Assembly: GCF_001428245.1 (NCBI RefSeq)
Contig: NZ_LMRV01000099.1
Span: forward strand, 154,330 to 218,329
DNA length: 64,000 nucleotides
Source: Paenibacillus sp. Soil522
GTDB taxonomy: Bacteria; Bacillota; Bacilli; Paenibacillales; Paenibacillaceae
Direction of reading: 5' to 3'
In this document: in pieces, positions 8,602 through 16,059 of the stretch
Position numbering within the stretch: position 1 is the first letter of the stretch
Layout: each line of letters opens with the position of its first letter
Translations under genes and position numbers: made by a program
Notes under the pieces: generated by a model
Database searches by the model: none
What the model saw: the letters and a program-made list of their open reading frames with translations, nothing else
What the model was told of the DNA's origin: nothing

Positions 8602-9657
8602 ATGGCAGGAAATACTTATGGAAATTGCTTTAAAATTACAACCTTCGGTGAATCTCACGGTGAGGCGGTTGGGGTCATTGTAGATGGCATAACGCCCGGT
8701 ATCGAGCTGGATGAGCAATATATTCAGACGCAGATGGATCGAAGGAAGCCGGGGCAATCCTCCGTTACTTCGCCCCGCAAGGAATATGATGTCATTCGCA
8801 TACTTTCCGGCATGTTTGAGGGGAAGACGACAGGGACACCGCTTTTTATTATGCTTCACAATACGGATATGAAACCCGAAGCCTATACCGATATCCAGCA
8901 CTCCTTCCGGCTGGGACATGCCGATTTCACGTACTTGAAAAAATATGGCATTCGCGATCACCGCGGCAGCGGAAGGGCATCGGGAAGAGAAACGGCAGGC
9001 CGTGTAGCGGGTGGGGCAGTTGCGCGAAAGCTGTTAGAAAATAGAGGAGTAAGCGTTGTAGCTTATACGAAGGAAATTGGTGGCATCAAATGCGAAACCT
9101 ATCTCGAGGATGAGATTGAAAAAAATGCGGTTAGAGCTTGCGACCCGGAAGCTGCCCTTCGCATGATCGAGAAGATCGAGCATTTAGCATCCGTGGGGGA
9201 TAGCTGCGGCGGAATTGTAGAATGCAGAATAAGAGGCGTACTGCCCGGCATTGGCGAGCCCGTATTTGATAAGCTGGATGCTGAGCTGGCTAAGGCGATG
9301 CTGTCGATCGGCGCCGTTAAAGGGATCGAATTCGGTGCAGGATTTGCGGCAGCCGAAATGCTAGGCAGCGAGCATAACGACGAGATGAGCAAGAGCGGTT
9401 TCTTAAGCAACAACGCGGGTGGAATCGTTGGCGGCATAAGCACGGGCGAGGAGATTGTATTTCGGGTGGCGGTTAAGCCGACCTCTTCGATTTCTTTGCC
9501 GCAGCATACGATAGATATCCATGGACAGGAAAAAATGATTGCGACGATCGGCCGGCATGATCCTTGCATTTGTCCTCGCATTATTCCTGTCGTAGAAGCT
9601 ATGGCTTGTATCGTGGTTGAGGATCTTATTAAGCGGCAGGCGGCTATGTACGAATAA
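8602..9657 (+). CDS. aroC: Chorismate synthase
   Basis: Chorismate synthase converts EPSP to chorismate using reduced FMN. The 351-residue protein carries the family signatures: GNCFKITTFGESHG at the N-terminus, the HSFRLGHADFTYLKKYGIRDHRGSGRASGRETAGRVAGGA core, and GRHDPC near the end. The sequence is of the GNxFxxTTFGESHG group, seen in proteobacteria and clostridia, not the MRYLTAGESHG form usual in Bacillales, so this may be a second copy in the genome. GGGAGGA precedes the ATG. It diverges from a LysR gene, is followed 70 nt later by a hydroxyacid dehydrogenase, and is not in an aroB/aroH or trp cluster. Confidence 0.93.
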   Translation: MAGNTYGNCFKITTFGESHGEAVGVIVDGITPGIELDEQYIQTQMDRRKPGQSSVTSPRKEYDVIRILSGMFEGKTTGTPLFIMLHNTDMKPEAYTDIQHSFRLGHADFTYLKKYGIRDHRGSGRASGRETAGRVAGGAVARKLLENRGVSVVAYTKEIGGIKCETYLEDEIEKNAVRACDPEAALRMIEKIEHLASVGDSCGGIVECRIRGVLPGIGEPVFDKLDAELAKAMLSIGAVKGIEFGAGFAAAEMLGSEHNDEMSKSGFLSNNAGGIVGGISTGEEIVFRVAVKPTSSISLPQHTIDIHGQEKMIATIGRHDPCICPRIIPVVEAMACIVVEDLIKRQAAMYE

Positions 9658-9727
9658 TCTAAGCTTCACGATCATCGCTCCTGATGTGATATGCTAATTA
9701 ATGATGATTGCTGAGAGGAGAATGTTT

Positions 9728-10696
9728 ATGAAACCATCTGTATTTATTGATCGCAAAATACCGAGTGAGGTAGAAGCGTACATAGCCGAGCACTGCGTTG
9801 TCGATAAATGGGAAGGCTTGACTCCGATTCCGCGTCAGCAGCTGCTTGAAAAAATCGCGAAAACGAACGGATTGCTGACGGCAGGTGCGAAAATTGATTC
9901 CGAGCTGCTGAAGCAAGCCCCGCATTTAAAAGTCGTAAGCAGCATTAGCGTCGGATACAATCATTTTGATCTTGCAGCTATGAAAGAACGGGGCATTATC
10001 GGAACGCATACGCCCCATGTTTTGGACGATACGGTTGCGGATCTGGCAATAGCTCTCCTATTAGGAACGGCAAGACGAGTAGCGGAGTTAGACCGTTATG
10101 TAAAAGAAGGACAATGGAAAACTGGCGACGGCGTAAAATTGTTCGGCACAGACGTCCATCACGCTAAGCTCGGCATTATCGGCATGGGGCGAATCGGCGA
10201 GGCGGTGGCCCGCCGTGCAAAGTTTGGCTTTGAGATGGATGTTGTATATTTCAATCGCAGCCGCAAGCCGGAAGCGGAAGAGAAGCTTGGCGTTCGTTAT
10301 GCACCATTAAATGAGCTGCTGGCAGCTTCGGATTTTGTCGTGATGCTGGCGCCCTTAACGGCGGAAACGACTAAGCTGATTGGACGCAAACAATTTCAGC
10401 TCATGAAATCAACCTCAATTTTTATTAATATTTCGCGCGGTCAAACGATAGACGAGGAGGCGCTAATCGAAGCGCTTCAGGAAGGCACGATTGCGGCAGC
10501 CGGTCTTGACGTTTTTGAGAAAGAGCCGATCAATGCTGATCATCCATTTCTAAAGATGGCGAATGTGCTGACTCTGCCGCATATCGGCTCGGCTACGACA
10601 CAAACCAGGTTTGATATGGCCATGCTTGCAGCGCAAAATCTGGTAAGCGGAGTAACCGGACAAACTGCTCCAAATATTGTGGACGAGCTTAAATAA
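9728..10696 (+). CDS. D-2-hydroxyacid dehydrogenase (GhrB-like glyoxylate/hydroxypyruvate reductase)
   Basis: The 322-residue protein has the D-isomer-specific 2-hydroxyacid dehydrogenase layout. The substrate domain includes VVSSISVGYNHFD, then the NAD-binding motif GIIGMGRIGEAVARRAK (GxGxxG), the INISRGQTIDEEALIEAL signature, catalytic Arg in SRG, Glu in DVFEKEP, and His in LPHIGSAT. It should reduce glyoxylate or hydroxypyruvate, or oxidise a D-2-hydroxyacid. The ATG at 9728 has GAGAGGAG 7 nt upstream; an ATG at 9722 touches that site. It may be cotranscribed with aroC, since no terminator separates them. Confidence 0.88.
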   Translation: MKPSVFIDRKIPSEVEAYIAEHCVVDKWEGLTPIPRQQLLEKIAKTNGLLTAGAKIDSELLKQAPHLKVVSSISVGYNHFDLAAMKERGIIGTHTPHVLDDTVADLAIALLLGTARRVAELDRYVKEGQWKTGDGVKLFGTDVHHAKLGIIGMGRIGEAVARRAKFGFEMDVVYFNRSRKPEAEEKLGVRYAPLNELLAASDFVVMLAPLTAETTKLIGRKQFQLMKSTSIFINISRGQTIDEEALIEALQEGTIAAAGLDVFEKEPINADHPFLKMANVLTLPHIGSATTQTRFDMAMLAAQNLVSGVTGQTAPNIVDELK

Positions 10697-10707
10697 TACG
10701 AGCATTT

Positions 10708-10803
10708 TAAAAACAATATACTTGTTTCCACTCTTTCGCATCCTCGCGCATGCAGCTTCGAGGCTCGCTTGGCAGCGCTGTCTGACACGGTTGCCCGCGA
10801 AAT
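10708..10803. repeat. Duplicated element, copy 1
   Basis: Starts TAAAAACAATATACTTG and matches 11001-11096 almost base for base over the first ~60 bp (about 3 differences), then more loosely through TGnCACG and CCCGC. It begins 12 bp after the dehydrogenase stop codon. No ORF is conserved between the copies. Confidence 0.8.
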
Positions 10804-10828
10804 GAAGAACATTTAAATTTAGGTTGAT

Positions 10829-10889
10829 TGAGGGCATCGGCAGTATTGGACTTAATTTAGAGTCCGATGCTGCCGATGCTCTTTATTTC
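10829..10889 (+). terminator. Rho-independent terminator of the hydroxyacid dehydrogenase
   Basis: A stem of about 20 bp (GGCATCGGCAGTATTGGACT against AGTCCGATGCTGCCGATGC, two mismatches) with loop TAATTTAG, followed by CTTTATTT. Confidence 0.8.
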
Positions 10890-11000
10890 GTTCACTTTAA
10901 ACATTGTACGATTACTTCGTGCCTCATGCGACCGTTTCATCACACAAAAACGTGTTTCACCAGGCGATAAACGATAAACCTTTAATGTAAGCAACAACCG

Positions 11001-11096
11001 TAAAAACAATATACTTGTTTCCACTCTTTCGCATTCTCGCCCATGCAGCTTCGCGGCTCGGCGGCGCTGCCTGCCACGTTTTCCCGCTCCGCATAC
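11001..11096. repeat. Duplicated element, copy 2
   Basis: Direct-repeat partner of 10708-10803, 293 bp away in the same orientation. It carries the same leading AT-rich block and GC-rich tail (CATGCAGCTTCG-C-GGCTCG). Confidence 0.8.
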
Positions 11097-11595
11097 CTAC
11101 TCCGTTCGCTCGTCTGCCGCTGCTTATTCATTGCTATCGAATCCTGCTGCACACCACTTCTTTATTTCATTCCGGTTTCCGGGGCATTTTTTCAAGTTCC
11201 GATTATGCCGCCTGCTGCAATGCCGCCGGACTTGCAGCTATCGGCGCTAGTTGCTGGCCTGCACCGTATGGTGAGCTCTGATATACATTTGTATTGACTT
11301 CTACTTTGGGGTGTGGTAATCCAGTTTCGGCCATGTTTTGGTTTCGCGAAGCGTGCGGCGGCCCCCCCGACGATCGATTTCTGCTGCTAAATTCGGATTT
11401 AGTTGCAGAGATGAGATTTGCAACTAGAAAAAAGAAAAGCAAAAGGATAAAAACGTACAAAGCAGCAAAACAGAAATCTGCAATCTAAGTACGAATCTAG
11501 ACACAGAAGAGGTAGAAAACCGGGTAGAAAGGAGATAGATAAGGAAAAATCGAAATGGTGCACGAGCGGATGACGAAAGGGTGGTAACAAGTATA

Positions 11596-11623
11596 TTGAT
11601 TACAGTCCTATTTGTGGTATAAT
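11596..11623 (+). promoter_or_regulatory. Sigma-A promoter for the winged-helix/Rad52-like pair
   Basis: TTGATT, 16 bp, TATAAT, followed by a leader of about 205 nt. The leader contains a small GCGAA/TTCGC hairpin (11632-11647) and a longer CCTGC/GCAGG pairing. Confidence 0.65.
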
Positions 11624-11836
11624 ATGGGTATGCGAATATATGTTCGCGTTCCTGCTTACAACCGGCGTCGCGCTCGGTTTTTGGGGGCAGGAGGTGGAAA
11701 AGCTGTTGTCGAATTATAGTTTATACAGGTTTTTTGCCCCTCTCCTCTTCCTATAAGCTGGATTTGCTCGCTGCAGTCTGATTTCTACGGAAAGCTGTTG
11801 TAACCTCAGATTCATCAATTTGAAAGGGTGAATACT

Positions 11837-12235
11837 ATGGCTCGCAATGAACATCCCATCGAGAAAACGGAATCTCTTGGCCACGTCGTCAAGGTACAGC
11901 AGGTCATCGACTTTATTGTGCTGTCTGAGCTTCAGAACGGACAAATGTACGCGAGTGAATTAGAGCAGCGAATCATCCAAACGTTAGGCAGCCATGTAGG
12001 AGTCAATGACGCTTACCTTAGCCAGCGCCTTAAAACACTTGCAGAAAACGGTCATGTTTTTCGGAAATGGGAGGGAGATAGCCGTTATAACCGATACTAC
12101 CGGATAACGGATACCGGCATGGAGTATTTCAAGGGACTTCTCCGCGAGCTGCCTGATCGGGTCAAGAAAGCCCAGCAAGTGTACAGCAGCTTCGATAGCT
12201 ACATGAGCAAGTTTGGAAAAATGAGCACGAAATAA
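11837..12235 (+). CDS. Winged-helix (PadR-like) DNA-binding protein
   Basis: The protein is 132 residues. The central part (about 20-110) looks like a PadR-type winged helix: QVIDFIVLSELQNGQMYASELEQRI, a recognition-helix segment VNDAYLSQRLKTLAENGHVFRKWEG and a wing ending YYRITDTGMEYFK, then a C-terminal helix. ATG 11837 is preceded by AAAGGGTG at 7 nt; the GTG at 11828 lies inside that site. It sits 15 nt before a Rad52-like gene with its own AAGGAGAGGAG, so the two are cotranscribed. A PadR repressor of its own operon is likely, although a replication-terminator-like fold cannot be excluded. Confidence 0.7.
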   Translation: MARNEHPIEKTESLGHVVKVQQVIDFIVLSELQNGQMYASELEQRIIQTLGSHVGVNDAYLSQRLKTLAENGHVFRKWEGDSRYNRYYRITDTGMEYFKGLLRELPDRVKKAQQVYSSFDSYMSKFGKMSTK

Positions 12236-12250
12236 GGAGAGGAGCAAGGG

Positions 12251-12931
12251 ATGGACGATTTTGACTATAAGGAAGCCATCGATCGTATTAAGGCTGCGTT
12301 TCCGCCCGGCACCGTCCAAAAACGCGGGGACAATGGCCGGGCTTATATTCCGAACCAGGTCTATACGGACCGCGTCGAGGAAGCTACAGGCAGCCGCTGG
12401 AACAGAGAGATTAGAGACGTCGAAATCAACATCCCTCACGGATTTGTAAAAGTTGTGGCACGCGTTACGATCGGGGAGCATTACCGGGACGGCATCGGGT
12501 TCTCCGAGATTGAGCAGGATGCGAGCGGTAAAGGGAAGTCCGTCTCGAATAAGGTAGATCAAGCATATGCCGAAGCGGTCCGAGAAGCGCTCGATACGTG
12601 GCAAATCGGCTGGAAAAATCTTGCGCCCTATTATCAAGAGGAAAAGGATTGGGCAAAGAATCCTGCGCTTCATCATTTACTTCAATCCCAGGCGCCGGGT
12701 GAAGCTGGCCGTAACTCCGTTATGCAGGCGCGCGCTGTCGTAGAACACTACTGCATTTTCGCGAAATGCGGCAAGCAGCTGTCGCGTGACGAATGGGATT
12801 TTCTAAGCTTAATTCCAGCTCTTAACAGAGATAAAATGAAATTCTGTTTTGAGCATGTTCCGAATCATCTTAAGAAAAAGGCTCCGGCAGACGTGCTAAA
12901 AAGCTATGAAGAAAAATTTAAGCCTAAATAA
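12251..12931 (+). CDS. Rad52/Rad22-like single-strand annealing protein (tentative)
   Basis: This 226-residue protein is not a classical bacterial housekeeping family. Residues about 28-125 follow the Rad52 N-terminal pattern: YIPNQVYTDRVEEATG, W, then a strand pair ending KVVARVTIGEHYRDGIGFSE, a K-rich turn, and a helix AYAEAVREALDTWQIGW. In eukaryotic Rad52 and phage annealases this part forms the ssDNA-binding ring. The C-terminal 90 residues are helical and lysine-rich. Chromosomal placement, without phage neighbours and behind a winged-helix gene, is unusual. The assignment rests on pattern resemblance only. It might instead be an uncharacterised DNA-binding protein. Confidence 0.5.
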   Translation: MDDFDYKEAIDRIKAAFPPGTVQKRGDNGRAYIPNQVYTDRVEEATGSRWNREIRDVEINIPHGFVKVVARVTIGEHYRDGIGFSEIEQDASGKGKSVSNKVDQAYAEAVREALDTWQIGWKNLAPYYQEEKDWAKNPALHHLLQSQAPGEAGRNSVMQARAVVEHYCIFAKCGKQLSRDEWDFLSLIPALNRDKMKFCFEHVPNHLKKKAPADVLKSYEEKFKPK

Positions 12932-12965
12932 TGAAATCTCAAATAAGTAAAGGGGCATGCCGAGA

Positions 12966-13571
12966 ATGAAACTGCTGCTGATCGGATCAACTGGCAAGAC
13001 CGGGCAATTTATCCGCCGCTTCTTGGAGGAAAAGGGCGTACAGGTAAGGCGCTTTGTGCGCTCTGCCGAGCAAGTGGAGCCAGGAAGTTTTCTGGGCGAT
13101 ATTCGAAATCGACACGATGTGTTTGAGGCGATGGCAGGCGTAGACGGAGTCATATGTTCGTTAAATACAGAAGGAAACGGTACGCTTGCCAGCGGTATGG
13201 ACAATGTAATCGCCGCGATGCTGGAGCTCAAAATAAGCAGGCTCATTACGATTGGTACCGCTGGCATATTGCAAAGCGAGCTGCAGCCTGAATTATTAAG
13301 GTATCAGTCAACCGAAAACAAACGGGTTAATCACGAGGCCGCGATGGAGCATGAGCATGTTTACCGGCAATTAACTAAATCATCTCTGGATTGGACGATC
13401 GTTTGTCCGACGAGACTCGTGCAGGAGGAGCAGAGAGGCAGCTACCGCGTTCAGAAGAATGTGCTTCCCTCCGGCGGCTCGTTTATTTCCTTTGCCGATA
13501 CAGCCGAGTTTGCTGTTTCCGAATATTTGAACTCAGCTTATGTCCGCGAACGAGTCGGAATTTGCTATTAA
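12966..13571 (+). CDS. NAD(P)-binding NmrA/atypical SDR-like protein
   Basis: A 201-residue protein with an N-terminal Rossmann motif (LLIGSTGKTGQ, GxxGxxG spacing) and the layout of SDR_a5/NmrA-type proteins (ITIGTAGIL, DWTIVCPTRL). There is no clear catalytic YxxxK. Such proteins act as NAD(P)H-dependent reductases, flavin reductases or redox sensors. The second ATG (12966) is preferred, because the ATG at 12957 is only 1-2 nt from AAAGGGG. It follows the Rad52-like gene by 34 nt without a terminator, so it may be cotranscribed. A terminator follows. Confidence 0.75.
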   Translation: MKLLLIGSTGKTGQFIRRFLEEKGVQVRRFVRSAEQVEPGSFLGDIRNRHDVFEAMAGVDGVICSLNTEGNGTLASGMDNVIAAMLELKISRLITIGTAGILQSELQPELLRYQSTENKRVNHEAAMEHEHVYRQLTKSSLDWTIVCPTRLVQEEQRGSYRVQKNVLPSGGSFISFADTAEFAVSEYLNSAYVRERVGICY

Positions 13572-13583
13572 TCGATTACTGCA

Positions 13584-13627
13584 AAAAAAACCTGAATTCC
13601 CTAATAACAGGAGTTCAGGTTTTTTCT
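13584..13627 (+). terminator. Rho-independent terminator (convergent genes)
   Basis: AAAACCTGAATTCC pairs with GGAGTTCAGGTTTT around CTAATAACA, flanked by A and T runs, so it can work for both converging genes. Confidence 0.9.
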
Positions 13628-13639
13628 TTTGCCGCTGGA

Positions 13640-15691
13640 TTAATTCTGATCTATACGCAGCACTTCCACGCGGTTGGAGAAAAAGGTGGCGCCGCCGCCC
13701 ATATCCGCAAGCCGCTGCGGCGTAAGGGCATTGACAGCTTGCCGGCCTATTTGATGATCTTCCCACCACAAGCCTTGCGTAACGAGTACACCCGGCAGCA
13801 CATCATTTCCGATTCGCAGCGTCATTTCTACAGCGCCTCTATCGTTGCGGATTTTTACGCGTTCCCCATCGTCGAAGCCGAGCGCTGCCGCATCATCCGC
13901 ATGCATATGAAGCTGCGGTTTCTTCTCAAGCTTCTGCAAACGTTCTTGATTAGCGAAGGTCGAGTTGATGAAGCTGTGGTTCGGGCCGGTTACCAGCCAA
14001 AACGGATAGGTGTCCGGCTCGCGCAGCGGCGAGTGAACGGGTACCGGCGGCAAGCCGGCCTTCAGCATGGACTCCGAAAAAAGCTCGATTTTACCGGATG
14101 GCGTCGGAATGATTGATGTGATAGGAGGAAGCAGACCGCCTCCAGCTTTCATCCATGTTTTCGCCTGCAGCTCATCGAAGGTGATGCCTTTCAGGAATGG
14201 GTTGTGCTCGCTATCCAGCGCCTCGCGTATCATTTGCTCCTCGCTTATGTCAAATAGCTCTTGCTCAAAGCCTAGCCGGAGCGCCAATTCCTTAAAGAGA
14301 GTAAAGTTCGATTTGCATTCTCCCATAGGGTCCATAATCGGCTCGTGAAGCTGCAAATACAGATGCCAATAAGACGTGTATAAATCTAAATTTTCAAAAT
14401 GAGAGGTAGCCGGCAGCACAATATCCGAATATTTGCAGGTGTCCGTTAAAAACAAATCATGCGTGACCGTAAAGAGGTCGCTGCGCAGAAGCCCTTCGCG
14501 CACGCGGTTCTGATCCGGCGCAACGATTGCCGGGTTGCTGTTATAGACGAACAGCATCCGGACAGGAGGAGCCAAATCGAGAAGGGCATCTCCAAGCTGG
14601 TTCATGCTGACGGTGCGGACATCCGGGTCCGGCAGCAAATCCGGCCGCTCGATTTTTAGGCCGTTAAGTCGCGAGTACCAGCTGTTTCCCTTCATGGCGC
14701 CTCCGCCGCGAACCCCCCATTGACCGGTTAAGGCAGGCAGACATGAAATCGTTCTAACGATCATGCCTCCGTTGTCGTGATGCTGTAACCCGTTTCCAAT
14801 GCGAATAAAGGAAGGGCTTGTTGTACCGTATAGGCGGCCAAGCTCTTCGATCTCTGCTGCAGGCACGCCGGTAATCGCTTCGACACGCTCAGGCGTATAT
14901 TCCGCTGCTTGCAGAGCCAGCTCCTTGTAGCCTATTGCGTGCTGTTCGAGAAATGCCGTATGCGCAAGTCCGTCTCGAATGATGACATGCATCATGCCAA
15001 GCGCAAGTGCAGCATCGGTTCCCGGCTTTACATGGATGAAGCGATCCGCCCATGCAGAGGTGCGGTTGCGGTGAACGTCGATATGGATAACCGTTGCTCC
15101 ATTTCTTCTGGCTTCCGTTGCCAGCATCGTCTGATGCATATTGGTAGATACCAAGTTACATCCCCAAATCAGGAATAGCTTCGTATGTACCGTATCCTCC
15201 GGATCAATACCAATGGAGCCTCCCATCGTATATGTATATCCTTCAGCTCCAGCCGCGTTACAAATGGACCGATCAAGCTGACTCGCGCCGAGACGGTGGA
15301 AGAAACGGCGATCCATGCCTTCGGCATTCAGCACGCCCATATTGCCATAGAAGCTGTAAGGCAATATGGCGTCGGCGCCGTGCTCTGTCTTGATGCTCTG
15401 CATACGCGCCGCAATTTCCTCGTATGCTTCCTCCCAAGTGATGCGCTCGAAAGAAAGATCTCCCTTAGGCCCGATGCGGCGCATCGGATAAAGCAGCCGC
15501 TCCGGATGATATACCCGGTCACTTAATTGTCTAACCTTGTTGCATATCGCGCCGCGAGTGACGGGATGCTCCGTATCTCCGGTTATTTGAGTAATTTTTC
15601 CTTCTTCGAGGGTGACGCTAAGCCCGCAAGTATCGGGACAGTCAAAAGGACAAACGGAACGCACTGTTCTGTTTACCACAGGTCTACTCAT
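13640..15691 (-). CDS. Molybdopterin oxidoreductase (YyaE/YoaE type, DMSO reductase family)
   Basis: The 683-residue protein opens with a 4Fe-4S motif (CPFDCPDTCG, last Cys in GAICNKV), then the molybdopterin domains and a C-terminal molydopterin-dinucleotide-binding domain (PFWLVTGPNHSFINS, VLVTQGLWWED). This matches the B. subtilis YyaE/YoaE group of single-subunit oxidoreductases, whose substrate is not established. There is no twin-arginine signal, so it is probably cytoplasmic. The ATG at 15691 has AAAGGAG about 10 nt upstream; the frame extends to 15736 without support. No dedicated redox partner or cofactor gene is adjacent. Confidence 0.85.
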   Translation of the reverse strand: MSRPVVNRTVRSVCPFDCPDTCGLSVTLEEGKITQITGDTEHPVTRGAICNKVRQLSDRVYHPERLLYPMRRIGPKGDLSFERITWEEAYEEIAARMQSIKTEHGADAILPYSFYGNMGVLNAEGMDRRFFHRLGASQLDRSICNAAGAEGYTYTMGGSIGIDPEDTVHTKLFLIWGCNLVSTNMHQTMLATEARRNGATVIHIDVHRNRTSAWADRFIHVKPGTDAALALGMMHVIIRDGLAHTAFLEQHAIGYKELALQAAEYTPERVEAITGVPAAEIEELGRLYGTTSPSFIRIGNGLQHHDNGGMIVRTISCLPALTGQWGVRGGGAMKGNSWYSRLNGLKIERPDLLPDPDVRTVSMNQLGDALLDLAPPVRMLFVYNSNPAIVAPDQNRVREGLLRSDLFTVTHDLFLTDTCKYSDIVLPATSHFENLDLYTSYWHLYLQLHEPIMDPMGECKSNFTLFKELALRLGFEQELFDISEEQMIREALDSEHNPFLKGITFDELQAKTWMKAGGGLLPPITSIIPTPSGKIELFSESMLKAGLPPVPVHSPLREPDTYPFWLVTGPNHSFINSTFANQERLQKLEKKPQLHMHADDAAALGFDDGERVKIRNDRGAVEMTLRIGNDVLPGVLVTQGLWWEDHQIGRQAVNALTPQRLADMGGGATFFSNRVEVLRIDQN

Positions 15692-15822
15692 TACCGTTTC
15701 ACTCCTTTCAGCAGTTGTTTCATGTCTTTCTATCATAACATAGGAGAAGCTGTTAATAGTGCCTTATTGCCCGCAGCGCACGGACAGACATGCCGCCATA
15801 GACGTTTCCAGCTGTTTGTCTA

Positions 15823-15851
15823 TTGACAGTACCTCACTTGTTATGTAAGAT
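15823..15851 (+). promoter_or_regulatory. Sigma-A promoter of the riboswitch-controlled transporter
   Basis: TTGACA, 17 bp, TAAGAT. Transcription would start near 15858, about 30 nt before the aptamer-like element. Confidence 0.75.
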
Positions 15852-15886
15852 TTAATCTGCTGAACATGAAGCCGTACAACTAAATC

Positions 15887-16010
15887 ATTCGTATAACCTC
15901 ACAGATTTAAGCTTGAATAGGGTGAGGGTCTCTACGGGAAGCCTAACTTCCTAACTACGAATATGCGATCATTTCACTTTGATCCTGTATTCGTCGTTAG
16001 GATTTTTTTG
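15887..16010 (+). ncRNA. Purine-riboswitch-like element with transcription terminator (ON-switch geometry)
   Basis: Three-way junction: P1 ATTCGTA/TACGAAT (15887-15893, 15956-15962), P2 CCTCAC/GTGAGG (15897-15902, 15922-15927), P3 GGAAG/CTTCC (15937-15941, 15947-15951). Junctions match the purine aptamer: TATAACC in J1/2, GTCTCTAC in J2/3, and AACTA in J3/1 with C at the ligand-pairing position (guanine-type). L2 is long (19 nt) and L3 short (CCTAA) compared with the usual 7 nt loops, but TAGG in L2 (15918-15921) can pair with CCTA in L3. The 3' part of P3, J3/1 and P1 can instead pair with 15988-16002 to form a 15 bp terminator followed by T7. Ligand binding should therefore favour readthrough into the transporter gene. 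Confidence 0.65.
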
Positions 16011-16059
16011 TGCGTTCATATGGAAATTTGCGATACTTCAGGAAGGAGAAATGTACGGG

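Larger units (their letters stand above)
10697..11836. other. 1.1 kb gene-free stretch with a duplicated element
   Basis: No convincing gene is present. Frames here lack ribosome-binding sites and overlap each other. Contents from left to right: repeat copy 1 (10708-10803), the terminator of the dehydrogenase gene, repeat copy 2 (11001-11096), a strongly purine-rich plus strand (11400-11590), a sigma-A promoter (11596-11623) and a roughly 200 nt leader for the winged-helix gene. Confidence 0.7.

Noticed and set aside
11203..11460. 85-codon minus-strand frame starting with a hydrophobic stretch
   Set aside because: No ribosome-binding site, TTG start, compositionally random after the first 20 residues, and it overlaps an opposing frame in a repeat-containing non-coding region.
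11625..11836. Possible 6S or SRP RNA in the leader of the winged-helix gene
   Set aside because: Only short pairings are seen. The conserved SRP loop motifs are absent and no 6S-like bulge could be drawn, so it is described only as a leader.
13391..14116. 241-codon plus-strand frame across the end of the molybdopterin oxidoreductase gene
   Set aside because: It is antisense to a clear molybdopterin enzyme and overlaps a terminator, with no ribosome-binding site.
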